Below, piece after piece: positions 56,785 through 64,000 of a DNA stretch of 64,000 bases; the stretch's first letter is position 1, and each line of letters opens with the position of its first letter. This DNA comes from a virus, in the IMG/VR virus record IMGVR_UViG_3300035670_000145, positions 1 to 64,000 of that record, one strand, 5' to 3'. The notes beneath the pieces are model-generated. The model was not told the DNA's origin and searched no databases. It saw only the letters and a program-made list of their open reading frames with translations. A program made the position numbers and the translations under genes.

Positions 56785-58764
56785 TCAGAAAATATCTTCG
56801 AGCGCGGGCTCTTCGGCCACAGCAGGGACAATGGAAGCGGACGGAACAAAGGGCTCGTCATTGTCAAGGGGCTCTTCCCACTCCCAAGCATGGTAAAGAC
56901 GCTGCTTTTCTCCATTGGGACCATTAATGAAACTACTAGTGATCAAGCCTTGGCGCCTGGCCACTTCGAGCATCTTACCAGTGGAGGAGGTTTCAAAATT
57001 GCCACAAAGCATGGCTGCCTGCTGCTTCGTGAATCGTTCGGTCTTGCGCATGTTGATGGCATTGACCACCCTGTCAAGCTCCTCAAGACTGCCACCCATT
57101 GGTCCCGTATAGCGCCAGCCATAATTAAGCGCATCACGCTGTAGCGAATGCTTGCCAGTGAGGCCGCTCCTGCTCTTCAGCCATTCGAGAATAAATTGAT
57201 TGGGGTCGTAATTTTGCTCGTCGCGGGTGAGCTTCACCACTTCGCTAACGTTGTCAACAAAACTAGTACTGTCTCGCAGGCCTCCGCTTTTGTTCAAATG
57301 GTGAAGAATGAGAATAGAACAGCGATAAGTGTTGGCAATATCCCTGAGGCCGTAAATTACATCACCAGCATTACTCTTAATCAAATCAACGTTCATGCCA
57401 GCAAGGCAAGCAGTGAGGGAGTCAATGGCAATAAACAAGGGGCGATGCTTTCTCACATGGTCCTCAAGCTGTTTCATGTGGGCGAAGCGCCAGTTCTCCC
57501 AGAAGCTGATGGTGCCAGGAGCGAGGCCTGCATCTTCATAGCCAATCACGCCCAGCTTCTCGCTGGTGTCCACAAGAGGCTCGTCGCTTTGGATGATTAG
57601 GCTCTTGCCCTTCATGCACCTTCTGCCACTCCATGGCTGCCCCAGCGCCACGTTGAGAGCCCAGTTGTAAGCCACAGTACTCTTGCCGGTGCCGCCTGAT
57701 GCGGCCAGGAGCATCACGCTTCCCAAGGGAATGATGCCAGCAATCAACCATTCTCTGGCCTTGTCAGAGCCTGCAATGGTGAGAGCGTCAATCGTTTCAA
57801 TTTCTTCTCTGCCATAAATGCGAGCCTTGGCTTCATCAATGATTCTGTCAATGTTTTGTTGGCTCATCTTCAAGCCATGCTGTTCCATCCACAGCACGGT
57901 CTCGTAAGCCACGCGAGCATCATTGGCATAAAGGCCAACAAAGTTTTCAATGGTGGAAACAATTTCTTCGTAAGAAGGTTTACCATCACGTCCTTTGTGA
58001 CGACAGGCTCCAATGGAAGCAAGAAGATCGTCTTTAGTGGCACCCTCTTCGATGTAGTCAGCTAAGTCGTAGCCGTTGCCAGGCGGCAGATTGTCCCATT
58101 CCCAACTACGAGGGTCGGCATAGAGCCACTGCGCCCCTGGATTATCAGTGGCCACTTCTGCCATGAAGGCCACGCCTTGTTGATCCCTGTCAGGGCAAAG
58201 CACCACTTGTTTGTTACGAAACAAGCCGGAATAGTCTCCATTGGTGCGATATTGTTTGCTGCCTCCTAAGAAGGTCACGCAAGGAATGTCAAGAGCCCAC
58301 ACCGCTTGACAAGTGAGTTCTCCTTCGACAATGAAAATGGGCAAGCCAGTTTCATTGCTCTTCTCCATCGCCTCTTTGTATTGAAAAGGCAAAACATTTG
58401 CCTTCACTTCTTGAAGCTGAGTTTTATGATTTTCGCTGGTTTTAATCGTCGGAAAGTCTTGCCAAATGCGCTTTGAGCCAGAGGAATCGTCACGATGGAC
58501 AATAACTACTTCCTTGGCTTCGTTGTTGTAATAGGAGAAATGGTGCAGGCCGGCTTCGCGGGGTGGCTTCTCCCATCGAGAAAGGGGAGCAAGGGCGTCC
58601 CTGATTTCAGCCCTGTGCATTGGCGAGGGGTCGTGCCAGCAGTTGTAGCCGCCAGTCGTCTTGTTGACTGTAAAATCATTGCCGCCACACGCAGGGCAAA
58701 CGAACTTGCCCGGCTCGTTACTGGGCTCGAGCTGCTCAAGGTGGTCAAGGATGGAGAACGCCAT
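56785..58764 (-). CDS. DNA primase-helicase (659 aa)
   Basis: N-terminal zinc site C23-x2-C26 ... C42-x-H44 (primase-like), a TOPRIM-like core (E147 in 'PIFIVEGELTC' and D192-x-D194 in 'VVLCPDRDQQG'), and a RecA-type ATPase with Walker A 'AASGGTGKST' (355-363) and Walker B 'PLFIAIDSL' (D448). The 'ILILHHLNKSGGLRDSTSFV' segment resembles RepA-like helicases. Zinc, primase and helicase regions appear fused in one chain, as in many phages. Monocistronic on the minus strand between rightward operons. Confidence 0.9.
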   Translation of the reverse strand: MAFSILDHLEQLEPSNEPGKFVCPACGGNDFTVNKTTGGYNCWHDPSPMHRAEIRDALAPLSRWEKPPREAGLHHFSYYNNEAKEVVIVHRDDSSGSKRIWQDFPTIKTSENHKTQLQEVKANVLPFQYKEAMEKSNETGLPIFIVEGELTCQAVWALDIPCVTFLGGSKQYRTNGDYSGLFRNKQVVLCPDRDQQGVAFMAEVATDNPGAQWLYADPRSWEWDNLPPGNGYDLADYIEEGATKDDLLASIGACRHKGRDGKPSYEEIVSTIENFVGLYANDARVAYETVLWMEQHGLKMSQQNIDRIIDEAKARIYGREEIETIDALTIAGSDKAREWLIAGIIPLGSVMLLAASGGTGKSTVAYNWALNVALGQPWSGRRCMKGKSLIIQSDEPLVDTSEKLGVIGYEDAGLAPGTISFWENWRFAHMKQLEDHVRKHRPLFIAIDSLTACLAGMNVDLIKSNAGDVIYGLRDIANTYRCSILILHHLNKSGGLRDSTSFVDNVSEVVKLTRDEQNYDPNQFILEWLKSRSGLTGKHSLQRDALNYGWRYTGPMGGSLEELDRVVNAINMRKTERFTKQQAAMLCGNFETSSTGKMLEVARRQGLITSSFINGPNGEKQRLYHAWEWEEPLDNDEPFVPSASIVPAVAEEPALEDIF

Positions 58765-58928
58765 TCAGCGGCAAGAGGGGAAGCGCCCTCTATCATGGCA
58801 GTCCTAGCCACTGGCTGCAAGCGAAATAGCTGATGCTTAAGGCGCTGTTCATAAGCAACGCTAATCGTTCAAGGCCTTGTGCAAGGGCATTGTGGGCTTA
58901 AACTCAGGGAGTCCTTCGCCAATGGCCA

Positions 58929-59156
58929 TTGCCAAAAAGCCTTTACAAGGGCGGCAAAAAGCGTCGCCACTTTACGCTTTCGGACCAAGCCCATGAGCAT
59001 CTGTGCCGATTGGCACAAGAAGCTGGCATTTCCAAAAGCGAAGCCGTTGAGCGCCTCGTGCGCTGTCAACATCTTTCCGAAGGTCGCTTCACTCTTTCTG
59101 ATGAAGTGTGGCCTGAAGTGACTGACTTTTCTCTTTCTTCTTATGAAACTCTCTAA
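58929..59156 (+). CDS. RHH-like DNA-binding protein (75 aa)
   Basis: 'RHFTLSDQAHEHLCRLAQEA' followed by 'GISKSEAVERLVRC' is a ribbon-helix-helix-like pattern (CopG type). The start is unclear: TTG 58929; no ATG lies in frame. Overlaps the next gene by 14 bp. It may regulate the replication/recombination genes downstream. Confidence 0.6.
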   Translation: MPKSLYKGGKKRRHFTLSDQAHEHLCRLAQEAGISKSEAVERLVRCQHLSEGRFTLSDEVWPEVTDFSLSSYETL

Positions 59157-59385
59157 ACTTCGTGCATTGTGCGACAAAGCCATTGAAAAACATGGCGACA
59201 TGGAAGTCGGCTCTTATGACAAAGATTATGCCTACGACATTGACAGTGCTTCCGATATGAATTCAATCAAGCTTCGCATTTTAAGCACTTCTGGTTCGTT
59301 GCCTGGTGAATCCATGGATGGAGACGAAGAAGAAGCCTCTGGCACTCCCGCTTCTCACTTTGCTTGCATTTTTTACGAGGGTTGA
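59143..59385 (+). CDS. Small acidic protein, paralogue of next gene (80 aa)
   Basis: ATG 59143 (MKLSKLRALCDKAIEKHGDM). Shares an 'L..L...(K)(G)..EV' start and acidic middle with the following gene. Probably paralogues. Unknown function. Confidence 0.6.
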   Translation: MKLSKLRALCDKAIEKHGDMEVGSYDKDYAYDIDSASDMNSIKLRILSTSGSLPGESMDGDEEEASGTPASHFACIFYEG

Positions 59386-59388
59386 ATT

Positions 59389-59652
59389 ATGAAACTCGCC
59401 GCCTTGATTGACACCCTGGACAAAGCTCGCCACCAGGCGGGCAATGATGCGGAAGTGTTTCTTTGCTTTGAAGAAACTGCTCTTGACGAAGGCTACGACG
59501 AAGCCTCCACTGAAGGCATTAGCGACATTCGTCTTTTAGAAGACTGGCCGCTCCCCGGCAAAAGCTTGTGCTTTACAGAAGGCGAAAAAGCTCAAAAGGT
59601 GGTCATCTTTTATGACAACCATTACAAGCTTGACTCTGCCAAGCAAGCATGA
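59389..59652 (+). CDS. Small acidic protein (87 aa)
   Basis: ATG 59389 (MKLAALIDTLDKARHQAGND), related in layout to the preceding gene ('SLPGES' there against 'PLPGKS' here). Overlaps the annealing protein start by 4 bp. Unknown function. Confidence 0.6.
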   Translation: MKLAALIDTLDKARHQAGNDAEVFLCFEETALDEGYDEASTEGISDIRLLEDWPLPGKSLCFTEGEKAQKVVIFYDNHYKLDSAKQA

Positions 59653-60584
59653 ATTCTTCTCTTCTCTTTTACGATCCTGCCCATTTCCAAAACATGACTT
59701 TGCCCGTTACTGCCGTAAACGAAGCCATGCTCACTGAGCGCATGCTTGGCCATTTTTCGCCCCTTGACATTTCTCCTGAAGCCTTCAAGAAAGCTTACGA
59801 ACTTCCCATTGGCGATCACGTTGAGAAGAACTACAAAGGGCTGTCCTATCTGTCTTGGCCTTTTGCCTTCCGCTACCTTAACGAACAATTTCCTGGCGTG
59901 TTCGTGGCCTTTGAAGAAAAGGAAGCTGGTTGGCCAGTATTTGGCCGAGACGGCTGCTGGCTGCTGCGTCCTTATTTGACGGACGGCATTAGACGCACTC
60001 CTGCGTTGGTGTTTCCCGTGATGGACAACAAGCACAACGCAGTGAAGGAGCTGGATGCTCGTCAAGTGAGCGACAACATCCAACGTGCCAGTGTTAAATG
60101 CATTGCCACTTTCACTGGCCTTGGTCTGAAGCTCTACGCAGGGGAGGATGTTCCCAAGGCAGATGACGCCCCATCACTGCCTCTTCAGCAAGAAGCCCCA
60201 AAGCCTGCCCCTGCGGCCAAAACGGCTGCACCTTCGCCCAAGGAGGATATTGGTGGCATTTCTGAGGGAGGGTTCAATGGTAAAGAGGCATTGCTGACTT
60301 TCTGCAAAGCCAATCCTCTCGGCAAAGCTGATGAGCGTGCAAGTCTGATGCTGGGCAAGAATGCGCTGCAGGCCCTTGGCCTGGCGAAAGGCGAAGACAT
60401 TCAGGATGCTGAAATGTTTGCCAATGTCATCAGCACCATGGTCACCTCATGGACAAAGGAAGAAGGCATCAAGATTACAAAGGTGGCAATGGCAAAAGAA
60501 ATTGATTGCCTGCGTGCCGCTTGTCTTGATGGAGCTGATGCTGCCATTGAATGGGTCAAGGCATATGTGGAGGGAAAAAAGTAG
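59649..60584 (+). CDS. Single-strand annealing protein, DUF1071/Sak3-like (311 aa)
   Basis: 'YKGLSYLSWPFAFRYLNEQF' (about residues 62-81) and 'NIQRASVKCIATFTGLGLKL' are the DUF1071 core of phage annealing proteins, which pair single strands during recombination. A Pro/Ala-rich linker follows (about 180-210), then a helical C-terminal domain. The zero-frame end has GGA AAA AAG TAG, an A-AAA-AAG slippery site; a -1 slip would add 43 residues. The nuclease at 61613 is the likely partner. Confidence 0.85.
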   Translation: MNSSLLFYDPAHFQNMTLPVTAVNEAMLTERMLGHFSPLDISPEAFKKAYELPIGDHVEKNYKGLSYLSWPFAFRYLNEQFPGVFVAFEEKEAGWPVFGRDGCWLLRPYLTDGIRRTPALVFPVMDNKHNAVKELDARQVSDNIQRASVKCIATFTGLGLKLYAGEDVPKADDAPSLPLQQEAPKPAPAAKTAAPSPKEDIGGISEGGFNGKEALLTFCKANPLGKADERASLMLGKNALQALGLAKGEDIQDAEMFANVISTMVTSWTKEEGIKITKVAMAKEIDCLRAACLDGADAAIEWVKAYVEGKK

Positions 60585-60625
60585 ATAGAGCAGCAGCCAG
60601 GCTCGCAAGAAGTTTTGCGGGCCTG
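60575..60625 (+). promoter_or_regulatory. Candidate -1 frameshift element after annealing protein
   Basis: Slippery A AAA AAG at 60575-60581 just before the TAG stop, preceded by GGAGGG (a possible internal Shine-Dalgarno, as in dnaX) and followed after 16 nt by an 11-bp stem, CAGGCTCGCAA/TTGCGGGCCTG, with a 6-nt loop (one G-U). The -1 frame stays open for 43 codons to TAA 60712. Confidence 0.5.
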
Positions 60626-60665
60626 ATTGCCTGCGACGAAGACGGAAATCCTCTCGATGAACGCC

Positions 60666-61013
60666 ATGAATCATTCTCATCCCATCAACCCTCCATCATT
60701 GGCAATAATTAAAAAATGGATCATTGATAACGGACTTACTGTATCAATCGCAGAGGCGTCTGCCATCGCATCGCTAGCGTCTCGCCTTGGCGCTGACCAA
60801 GAGCTAGAAGCCTGTTGTAAGTGGCTTGACGAGTATCTTCTGGCACCCAAGGGAGCACAGCTCCGCGTCGCCCGCCGTCCTAAGAAGCCAAGCCTAAGAG
60901 AGCAGGCGCTGCTTGCCATCGACACCGCTGTTACTGATGGACGCTTGTCTTCCGAGGTGAGCGACTTAGTCCGCTGTGCCTTTGACAAACTGGAGACAAT
61001 GCCCCGTGATTGA
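60666..61013 (+). CDS. ITPPPEL-family protein, copy C (115 aa)
   Basis: ATG 60666 (MNHSHPINPPSLAIIKKWII) matched by homology to copies A and B; an ATG at 60657 is also possible. 'LGADQELEACCKWLDEYLL' and 'LRVARRPKKPSLREQALLAI' are nearly as in copy A. Overlaps the possible frameshift extension. Confidence 0.75.
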   Translation: MNHSHPINPPSLAIIKKWIIDNGLTVSIAEASAIASLASRLGADQELEACCKWLDEYLLAPKGAQLRVARRPKKPSLREQALLAIDTAVTDGRLSSEVSDLVRCAFDKLETMPRD

Positions 61014-61209
61014 CGCAGTCATCCAGGTTAGGGTTCAAGGGTTTGAATGGCCATCAGTGCTTGGCCACTACAGTTTGATGGGTCCAGTCAACAGGCTAGG
61101 CTCTTGGCGCTGGTATGAACGCAAGTTTGACGGGATGACTCAGCGAGTCAAAGTTAATCATCTTCTTGAGCCGATCGACCTAAGAGCATTTTGTGATGAC
61201 TCGTTTTGA
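61006..61209 (+). CDS. Small protein (67 aa), GTG start
   Basis: GTG 61006 (MIDAVIQVRVQGFEWPSVLG) overlaps the previous stop by 8 bp. Trp-rich, no family recognised. Overlaps the next gene. Confidence 0.55.
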   Translation: MIDAVIQVRVQGFEWPSVLGHYSLMGPVNRLGSWRWYERKFDGMTQRVKVNHLLEPIDLRAFCDDSF

Positions 61210-61444
61210 TGAGCTGCAACATTGCCCTGAATGCGGCAGTCTCTGGCACGACCAGCCGATTCCAGGAGAAAGCCGTCATTTATTTGGCGGCTCCAAATGG
61301 TTCAGTCGCGTGATTCTCCTGTCGTCGTGGGAGACAGACCGTGGCTTTGCCTATCAATGCCCAGACTGCGGCACCACTTGGGACCGTGGCACTGGCGCGA
61401 TTATTGACCATCCCAAAGTAAGCCTTTCGTTTCCCCGACCATGA
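61196..61444 (+). CDS. Zinc-ribbon protein (82 aa)
   Basis: ATG 61196. Two Cys pairs (CPECG ... CPDCG) 40 residues apart form a zinc ribbon. Small zinc-ribbon proteins of this kind can bind DNA or RNA polymerase, but the target is not known. Overlaps the secreted peptide gene by 4 bp. Confidence 0.65.
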   Translation: MTRFDELQHCPECGSLWHDQPIPGESRHLFGGSKWFSRVILLSSWETDRGFAYQCPDCGTTWDRGTGAIIDHPKVSLSFPRP

Positions 61445-61572
61445 AAATCGTTCTCATTTTCTTCTGCTTTTTGCCCATCGCTGCTGCAGCTTGCAATCAG
61501 CCCATCATCAAAAACGGCTCTTGCCCGCTTGGCTACTACAGCTCCGGCGGCTATTGCATTCCTAGTCGTTGA
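61441..61572 (+). CDS. Secreted small Cys-rich peptide (43 aa)
   Basis: ATG 61441 (MKIVLIFFCFLPIAAAACNQ) gives a short signal peptide; the mature part 'SCPLGYYSSGGYCIPS' has a Cys-x(n)-Cys pattern known from small cyanobacterial and phage secreted proteins. Likely exported to the periplasm or surface. Function unknown. Confidence 0.65.
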   Translation: MKIVLIFFCFLPIAAAACNQPIIKNGSCPLGYYSSGGYCIPSR

Positions 61573-61612
61573 CGGTACAGTGGCTTGTCTAGACCTTTGT
61601 TTGGCAGCCATC

Positions 61613-62377
61613 GTGCCTTCGTTTGAGCAGTTTGAGCCGAAGCGCATCAGCCTCAACGGCAAACGCCACTACATCAACGAAGGGTTTCCCAATGTGCCGG
61701 AGGGTATCGTCCTACCTTCCGTCACTACTTTCCTTTCGGCCATGGCTCCCGTGGCCAAGGTGATGGCCCTGATTAACTGGCGCAAGCGTGTGGGGGCTGA
61801 TGAAGCTAATCGCCGCACTCGCCTTGCAGCCAATCGTGGCACCTGGATGCACGGCGTGCTGGAAGATCATTTCGATGGGGAAGATATTGAGCACCACCTT
61901 GACAAAGCTCCCGACTGGCGTCCCTACTTTGAAGCAGTAGAGCCATTCTTGGAAGGCATTCAAGAGCCGCTGCTAGTGGAGAGTGCCGTGGCCTGGTATG
62001 ACGCCGGCCTTGGCATTGGCTACTCAGGCACGCTCGATATGGTGGCGCAAATGACCGGCGGCGCCATTGCTCTGGTCGATTGGAAGACCAGCTACAAGGA
62101 AAAGCCTGACTACCAACTGGCCGACTACAAGCGGCAGCTAGGTGCCTATTCCATGGCAGTAGAGCAAATGTATCAGCAGCCCATTGACGAGGCATGGTGC
62201 GTTATTGCCTGCTACGACCCCGAAAACGAAGAAAGCGAACCATCATTGCAGCTCGTCCACCTTGACGGCTTTGAGCTGATCAACCAGCAGCGCATCACGG
62301 CAGACATTGTGAAGAGATATTTCAAAGACCACTACCCAGGAGGCAAGGCATTTGCGCTCACCATGGATAGGGGGTAA
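61613..62377 (+). CDS. PD-(D/E)XK exonuclease, Cas4/RecB-like (254 aa)
   Basis: 'GIGYSGTLDMVAQMTGGAIA' and 'LVDWKTSYKEKPDYQLADYK' carry the Asp, D-x-K and Gln of a RecB-like nuclease; the first part has 'LPSVTTFLSAMAPVAKVM', also typical. Start uncertain: GTG 61613 given, with other in-frame starts at 61529 (TTG) and 61580 (GTG). It probably resects DNA for the annealing protein. Confidence 0.85.
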   Translation: MPSFEQFEPKRISLNGKRHYINEGFPNVPEGIVLPSVTTFLSAMAPVAKVMALINWRKRVGADEANRRTRLAANRGTWMHGVLEDHFDGEDIEHHLDKAPDWRPYFEAVEPFLEGIQEPLLVESAVAWYDAGLGIGYSGTLDMVAQMTGGAIALVDWKTSYKEKPDYQLADYKRQLGAYSMAVEQMYQQPIDEAWCVIACYDPENEESEPSLQLVHLDGFELINQQRITADIVKRYFKDHYPGGKAFALTMDRG

Positions 62378-62424
62378 GATTGGCAGGCCCACAAAGGGCT
62401 CCATCACTCCTCAGGAGAAACACC

Positions 62425-62676
62425 ATGGCTGGAAAGCCTCCAATCACTGCTGCTATCGACCTCACGGTTGACGTTCTGAAGGCCCTTAAGGAAGCAGGCC
62501 CCAACGAGCGCGGCAACTATTCCCTCGACATGGCTGTCTGGCCGAACGAGCGCAAGACTTCCGACCGTGCCCCTGGCTTCACCGGCTCCGTCAAGGTGAA
62601 AGGCCAGAAGGAAGGCGCCAAGGGCTATGCCAGTCTTTGGGACAATCGCGAAGGCGGTTCTGACGATCTGTTCTGA
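62425..62676 (+). CDS. Small protein, strong ribosome site (83 aa)
   Basis: ATG 62425 preceded by AGGAGA at 7 bp (MAGKPPITAAIDLTVDVLKA). Basic, glycine-rich end. Could bind DNA (single-strand binding-like?), but no clear motif. Likely abundant given the ribosome site. Confidence 0.65.
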   Translation: MAGKPPITAAIDLTVDVLKALKEAGPNERGNYSLDMAVWPNERKTSDRAPGFTGSVKVKGQKEGAKGYASLWDNREGGSDDLF

Positions 62677-62678
62677 CC

Positions 62679-63080
62679 ATGAGATATGATCGCGAATTTC
62701 CCGTCATGGCAGTAGTCACTGTCACGGGAGTTGTATTGGTCGCCTTTTTCTTGATTGGCGGTCCCCAATACAACGTATGGAGGGAAAGCCTCAATGGCAA
62801 GGCTGAACTTCAAAAGGCTGAATACACGCGGCAAGTAGCCGTTCTCGAGGCTCAAGCAAAAATGGATTCCGCATCCAGGCTTGCAGAAGCTGAAGTTGAA
62901 CGGGCCAAGGGCGTTGCTGAAGCCAATCGCATTATTGGCGATAGCCTTAAGGACAATCCTCGCTACCTCCAATACTTGTACATTACAGGCCTTCAAGAAG
63001 GCAGCGAAAAAGGCAATCGTACCATTTTTGTCCCCACGGAAGGTGGCATGCCAGTGCCTACGCTGGACGCCAGCAAATGA
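62679..63080 (+). CDS. Membrane-anchored coiled-coil protein, SPFH C-terminus-like (133 aa)
   Basis: N-terminal membrane helix (VMAVVTVTGVVLVAFFLIGG), then a helical Ala/Glu/Arg-rich stretch with 'LEAQAKMDSASRLAEAEVER' and a C-terminal 'NPRYLQYLYITGLQEG' and 'NRTIFVPTEGG', as in the ends of band-7/stomatin proteins. The band-7 core is missing. A terminator follows directly. Confidence 0.7.
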   Translation: MRYDREFPVMAVVTVTGVVLVAFFLIGGPQYNVWRESLNGKAELQKAEYTRQVAVLEAQAKMDSASRLAEAEVERAKGVAEANRIIGDSLKDNPRYLQYLYITGLQEGSEKGNRTIFVPTEGGMPVPTLDASK

Positions 63081-63084
63081 CCAC

Positions 63085-63112
63085 AAGGGGCTTCGGCCCC
63101 TTTCTTTCTCTT
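63085..63112 (+). terminator. Terminator after SPFH-like gene
   Basis: AAGGGGC-TTCG-GCCCCTT followed by TTCTTTCTCTTC. Lies 5 bp after the stop and 21 bp before the dCTP deaminase start. Confidence 0.85.
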
Positions 63113-63122
63113 CATTAAAACC

Positions 63123-63710
63123 ATGCTTCTCACTGATAAAGAAATCAGCAAACTTGCTGAAAACGACTTGCTCATGCCCTATGTGGGCGAAAAGCGGCGC
63201 AGGCTTGATAATGGCATCAAAGCCATTTCCTACGGGCTTTCGCAAGCTGGTTATGACATTCGGCTTTCGGACAAGCAATTTCTGGTGTTTAATGGGAAAG
63301 CATACAGGGCTGCAGATCGCCCCATTCTCGATCCCAAAATGCTCGATTGCCAGCCTTACGAAGCTGTGTTGAATCATGGCGACGGAGAGTCTTGGTACAT
63401 CCTGCCTCCCCATAGCTTTGGGCTTGGCGTGAGCGTAGAGCGCTTTACCATGCCCAACGATGTGTTTGCCTTGTGCGAGGGCAAAAGCACTTATGGGCGC
63501 ATTGGTTTGATTGCCAACATTCTTCCCATTGAGCCTGGCTGGACTGGTTATTTGACAATGTGCTTGGTCAATCCCACTTCTTTTCCGTTGAAGCTCTATG
63601 TCAACGAAGGTATTGCACAAATTGTCTTCTTTCGCTGTGGCACTGTTGACAAGCCCTACGAGGGACACTATCAAGACCAAGGCGCTAGGGTACAGCTAGC
63701 TGCCGTATAG
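63123..63710 (+). CDS. dcd: dCTP deaminase (195 aa)
   Basis: 'AISYGLSQAGYDIRLSDKQF' (N-terminal), 'ALCEGKSTYGRIGLIANI' with S122 and R126, and 'PIEPGWTGYLTMCLVNPTSF' with E137 match the active-site residues of E. coli Dcd. Full length (195 against 193 aa). It turns dCTP into dUTP for dTMP synthesis. It complements the reductase genes elsewhere in the window. Confidence 0.93.
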   Translation: MLLTDKEISKLAENDLLMPYVGEKRRRLDNGIKAISYGLSQAGYDIRLSDKQFLVFNGKAYRAADRPILDPKMLDCQPYEAVLNHGDGESWYILPPHSFGLGVSVERFTMPNDVFALCEGKSTYGRIGLIANILPIEPGWTGYLTMCLVNPTSFPLKLYVNEGIAQIVFFRCGTVDKPYEGHYQDQGARVQLAAV

Positions 63711-63712
63711 CT

Positions 63713-64000
63713 TTGAGCGCTCTTGAAGATCAATTCCTGAGCCTCTGGCAGGCGCATTATCCTCAGCTTTCTCTAGAGCGAGAATATAGCGACATTGAAG
63801 CTTGGGAAAAAGATTTTCAAGAGCGTTATTCCCGCAGTAAACGTTCAAAAAGGTATCGTCTTGACTTTGCTCACCCCGACTCTCGCATTGGCATCGAAAT
63901 ACAGGGTGGTGTTTATAATCGTGGCCGCCACGTCACTGGCTCTGGCTATGAGCGAGATTGCCGCAAGTATAATCTCGCCTACACGAGCGGTTGGACGATT
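63713..64000 (+). CDS. PD-(D/E)XK/VSR-like nuclease, cut by right edge
   Basis: Starts at TTG 63713 (SALEDQFLSLWQAHYPQLSL) and is open to the edge (96 codons). 'RYRLDFAHPDSRIGIEIQGG' followed by 'VYNRGRHVTGSGYERDCRKY' is the D...ExQ pattern and 'GRH...GY.RDC.KY' of VSR-like phage nucleases. The C-terminal part lies outside. Probably a DNA repair or recombination nuclease. Confidence 0.75.
   Translation, partial: MSALEDQFLSLWQAHYPQLSLEREYSDIEAWEKDFQERYSRSKRSKRYRLDFAHPDSRIGIEIQGGVYNRGRHVTGSGYERDCRKYNLAYTSGWTI

Noticed and set aside
1-64000. Integrase, excisionase or lysogeny module
   Set aside because: No integrase-like protein was found; one XRE regulator alone does not show a temperate lifestyle.

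Overview
This window is 64 kb of a tailed double-stranded DNA phage, cut at both ends inside genes. The tail genes run in lambda-like order: connector proteins, tail tube, a frameshifted tail chaperone pair, tape measure, three tail-tip proteins, a J-like tip protein, then fibres. This points to a long-tailed siphovirus. The host is probably a picocyanobacterium of the Synechococcus/Cyanobium kind. The evidence for that is a class I ribonucleotide reductase pair with the features described for cyanophages (short large subunit without an ATP cone, small subunit without the usual radical tyrosine) and several small protein families I associate with that group. The host call is inference. No photosynthesis gene and no integrase were seen.

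Layout. (1) 1-22.2 kb, leftward: tail fibres, tail tip, tape measure (1488 aa), chaperones with an A-run slippery site, tail tube with a terminator, neck proteins, major capsid protein, decoration protein and a DUF2213 protease-scaffold fusion. (2) 22.2-29.2 kb: an accessory block lying inside the head module. It holds a divergent XRE regulator, an HNH endonuclease, three glycosyltransferase-like proteins, an FAD-dependent oxidoreductase, a sugar isomerase-like TIM barrel and a sugar-nucleotide dehydratase-like protein. (3) 29.2-34.5 kb: head morphogenesis protein and portal (leftward), then a nuclease and the large terminase (rightward). (4) 34.5-41.4 kb: two tRNA-like elements, phosphoesterase, endonuclease VII-like HNH, the reductase subunits, another glycosyltransferase-like gene and a winged-helix protein. 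(5) 41.4-44.3 kb: two long non-coding stretches rich in repeats and inverted repeats (three TTGAGAC iterons at 11-bp spacing, interleaved inverted repeats, an array of about twenty 10-11-mers, a 21-bp repeat array) around a small gene module. This is the best candidate for a replication origin or control region. (6) 44.3-54.2 kb, leftward: about 27 small genes, including a two-domain sliding clamp-like protein, a secreted RlpA-like protein, a HicA-like protein, the small terminase and small membrane proteins; several are separated by a repeated hairpin cassette. (7) 54.3-56.7 kb, rightward: a chain of nine overlapping small genes with a strong terminator. (8) 56.8-58.8 kb, leftward: primase-helicase. 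(9) 58.9-64 kb, rightward: recombination and nucleotide genes, namely a DUF1071 annealing protein (with a possible programmed frameshift at its end), a Cas4/RecB-like nuclease, an SPFH-like membrane protein, dCTP deaminase and a second PD-(D/E)XK nuclease cut by the right edge.

How they work together: the reductase and dCTP deaminase supply nucleotides; primase-helicase, clamp, annealing protein and nucleases copy and recombine DNA; terminase and portal package it; the structural block builds the particle. The glycosylation block probably changes a host surface glycan, the virion or the DNA, but the sequence does not say which. No DNA polymerase is visible, so it is either outside the window or supplied by the host.
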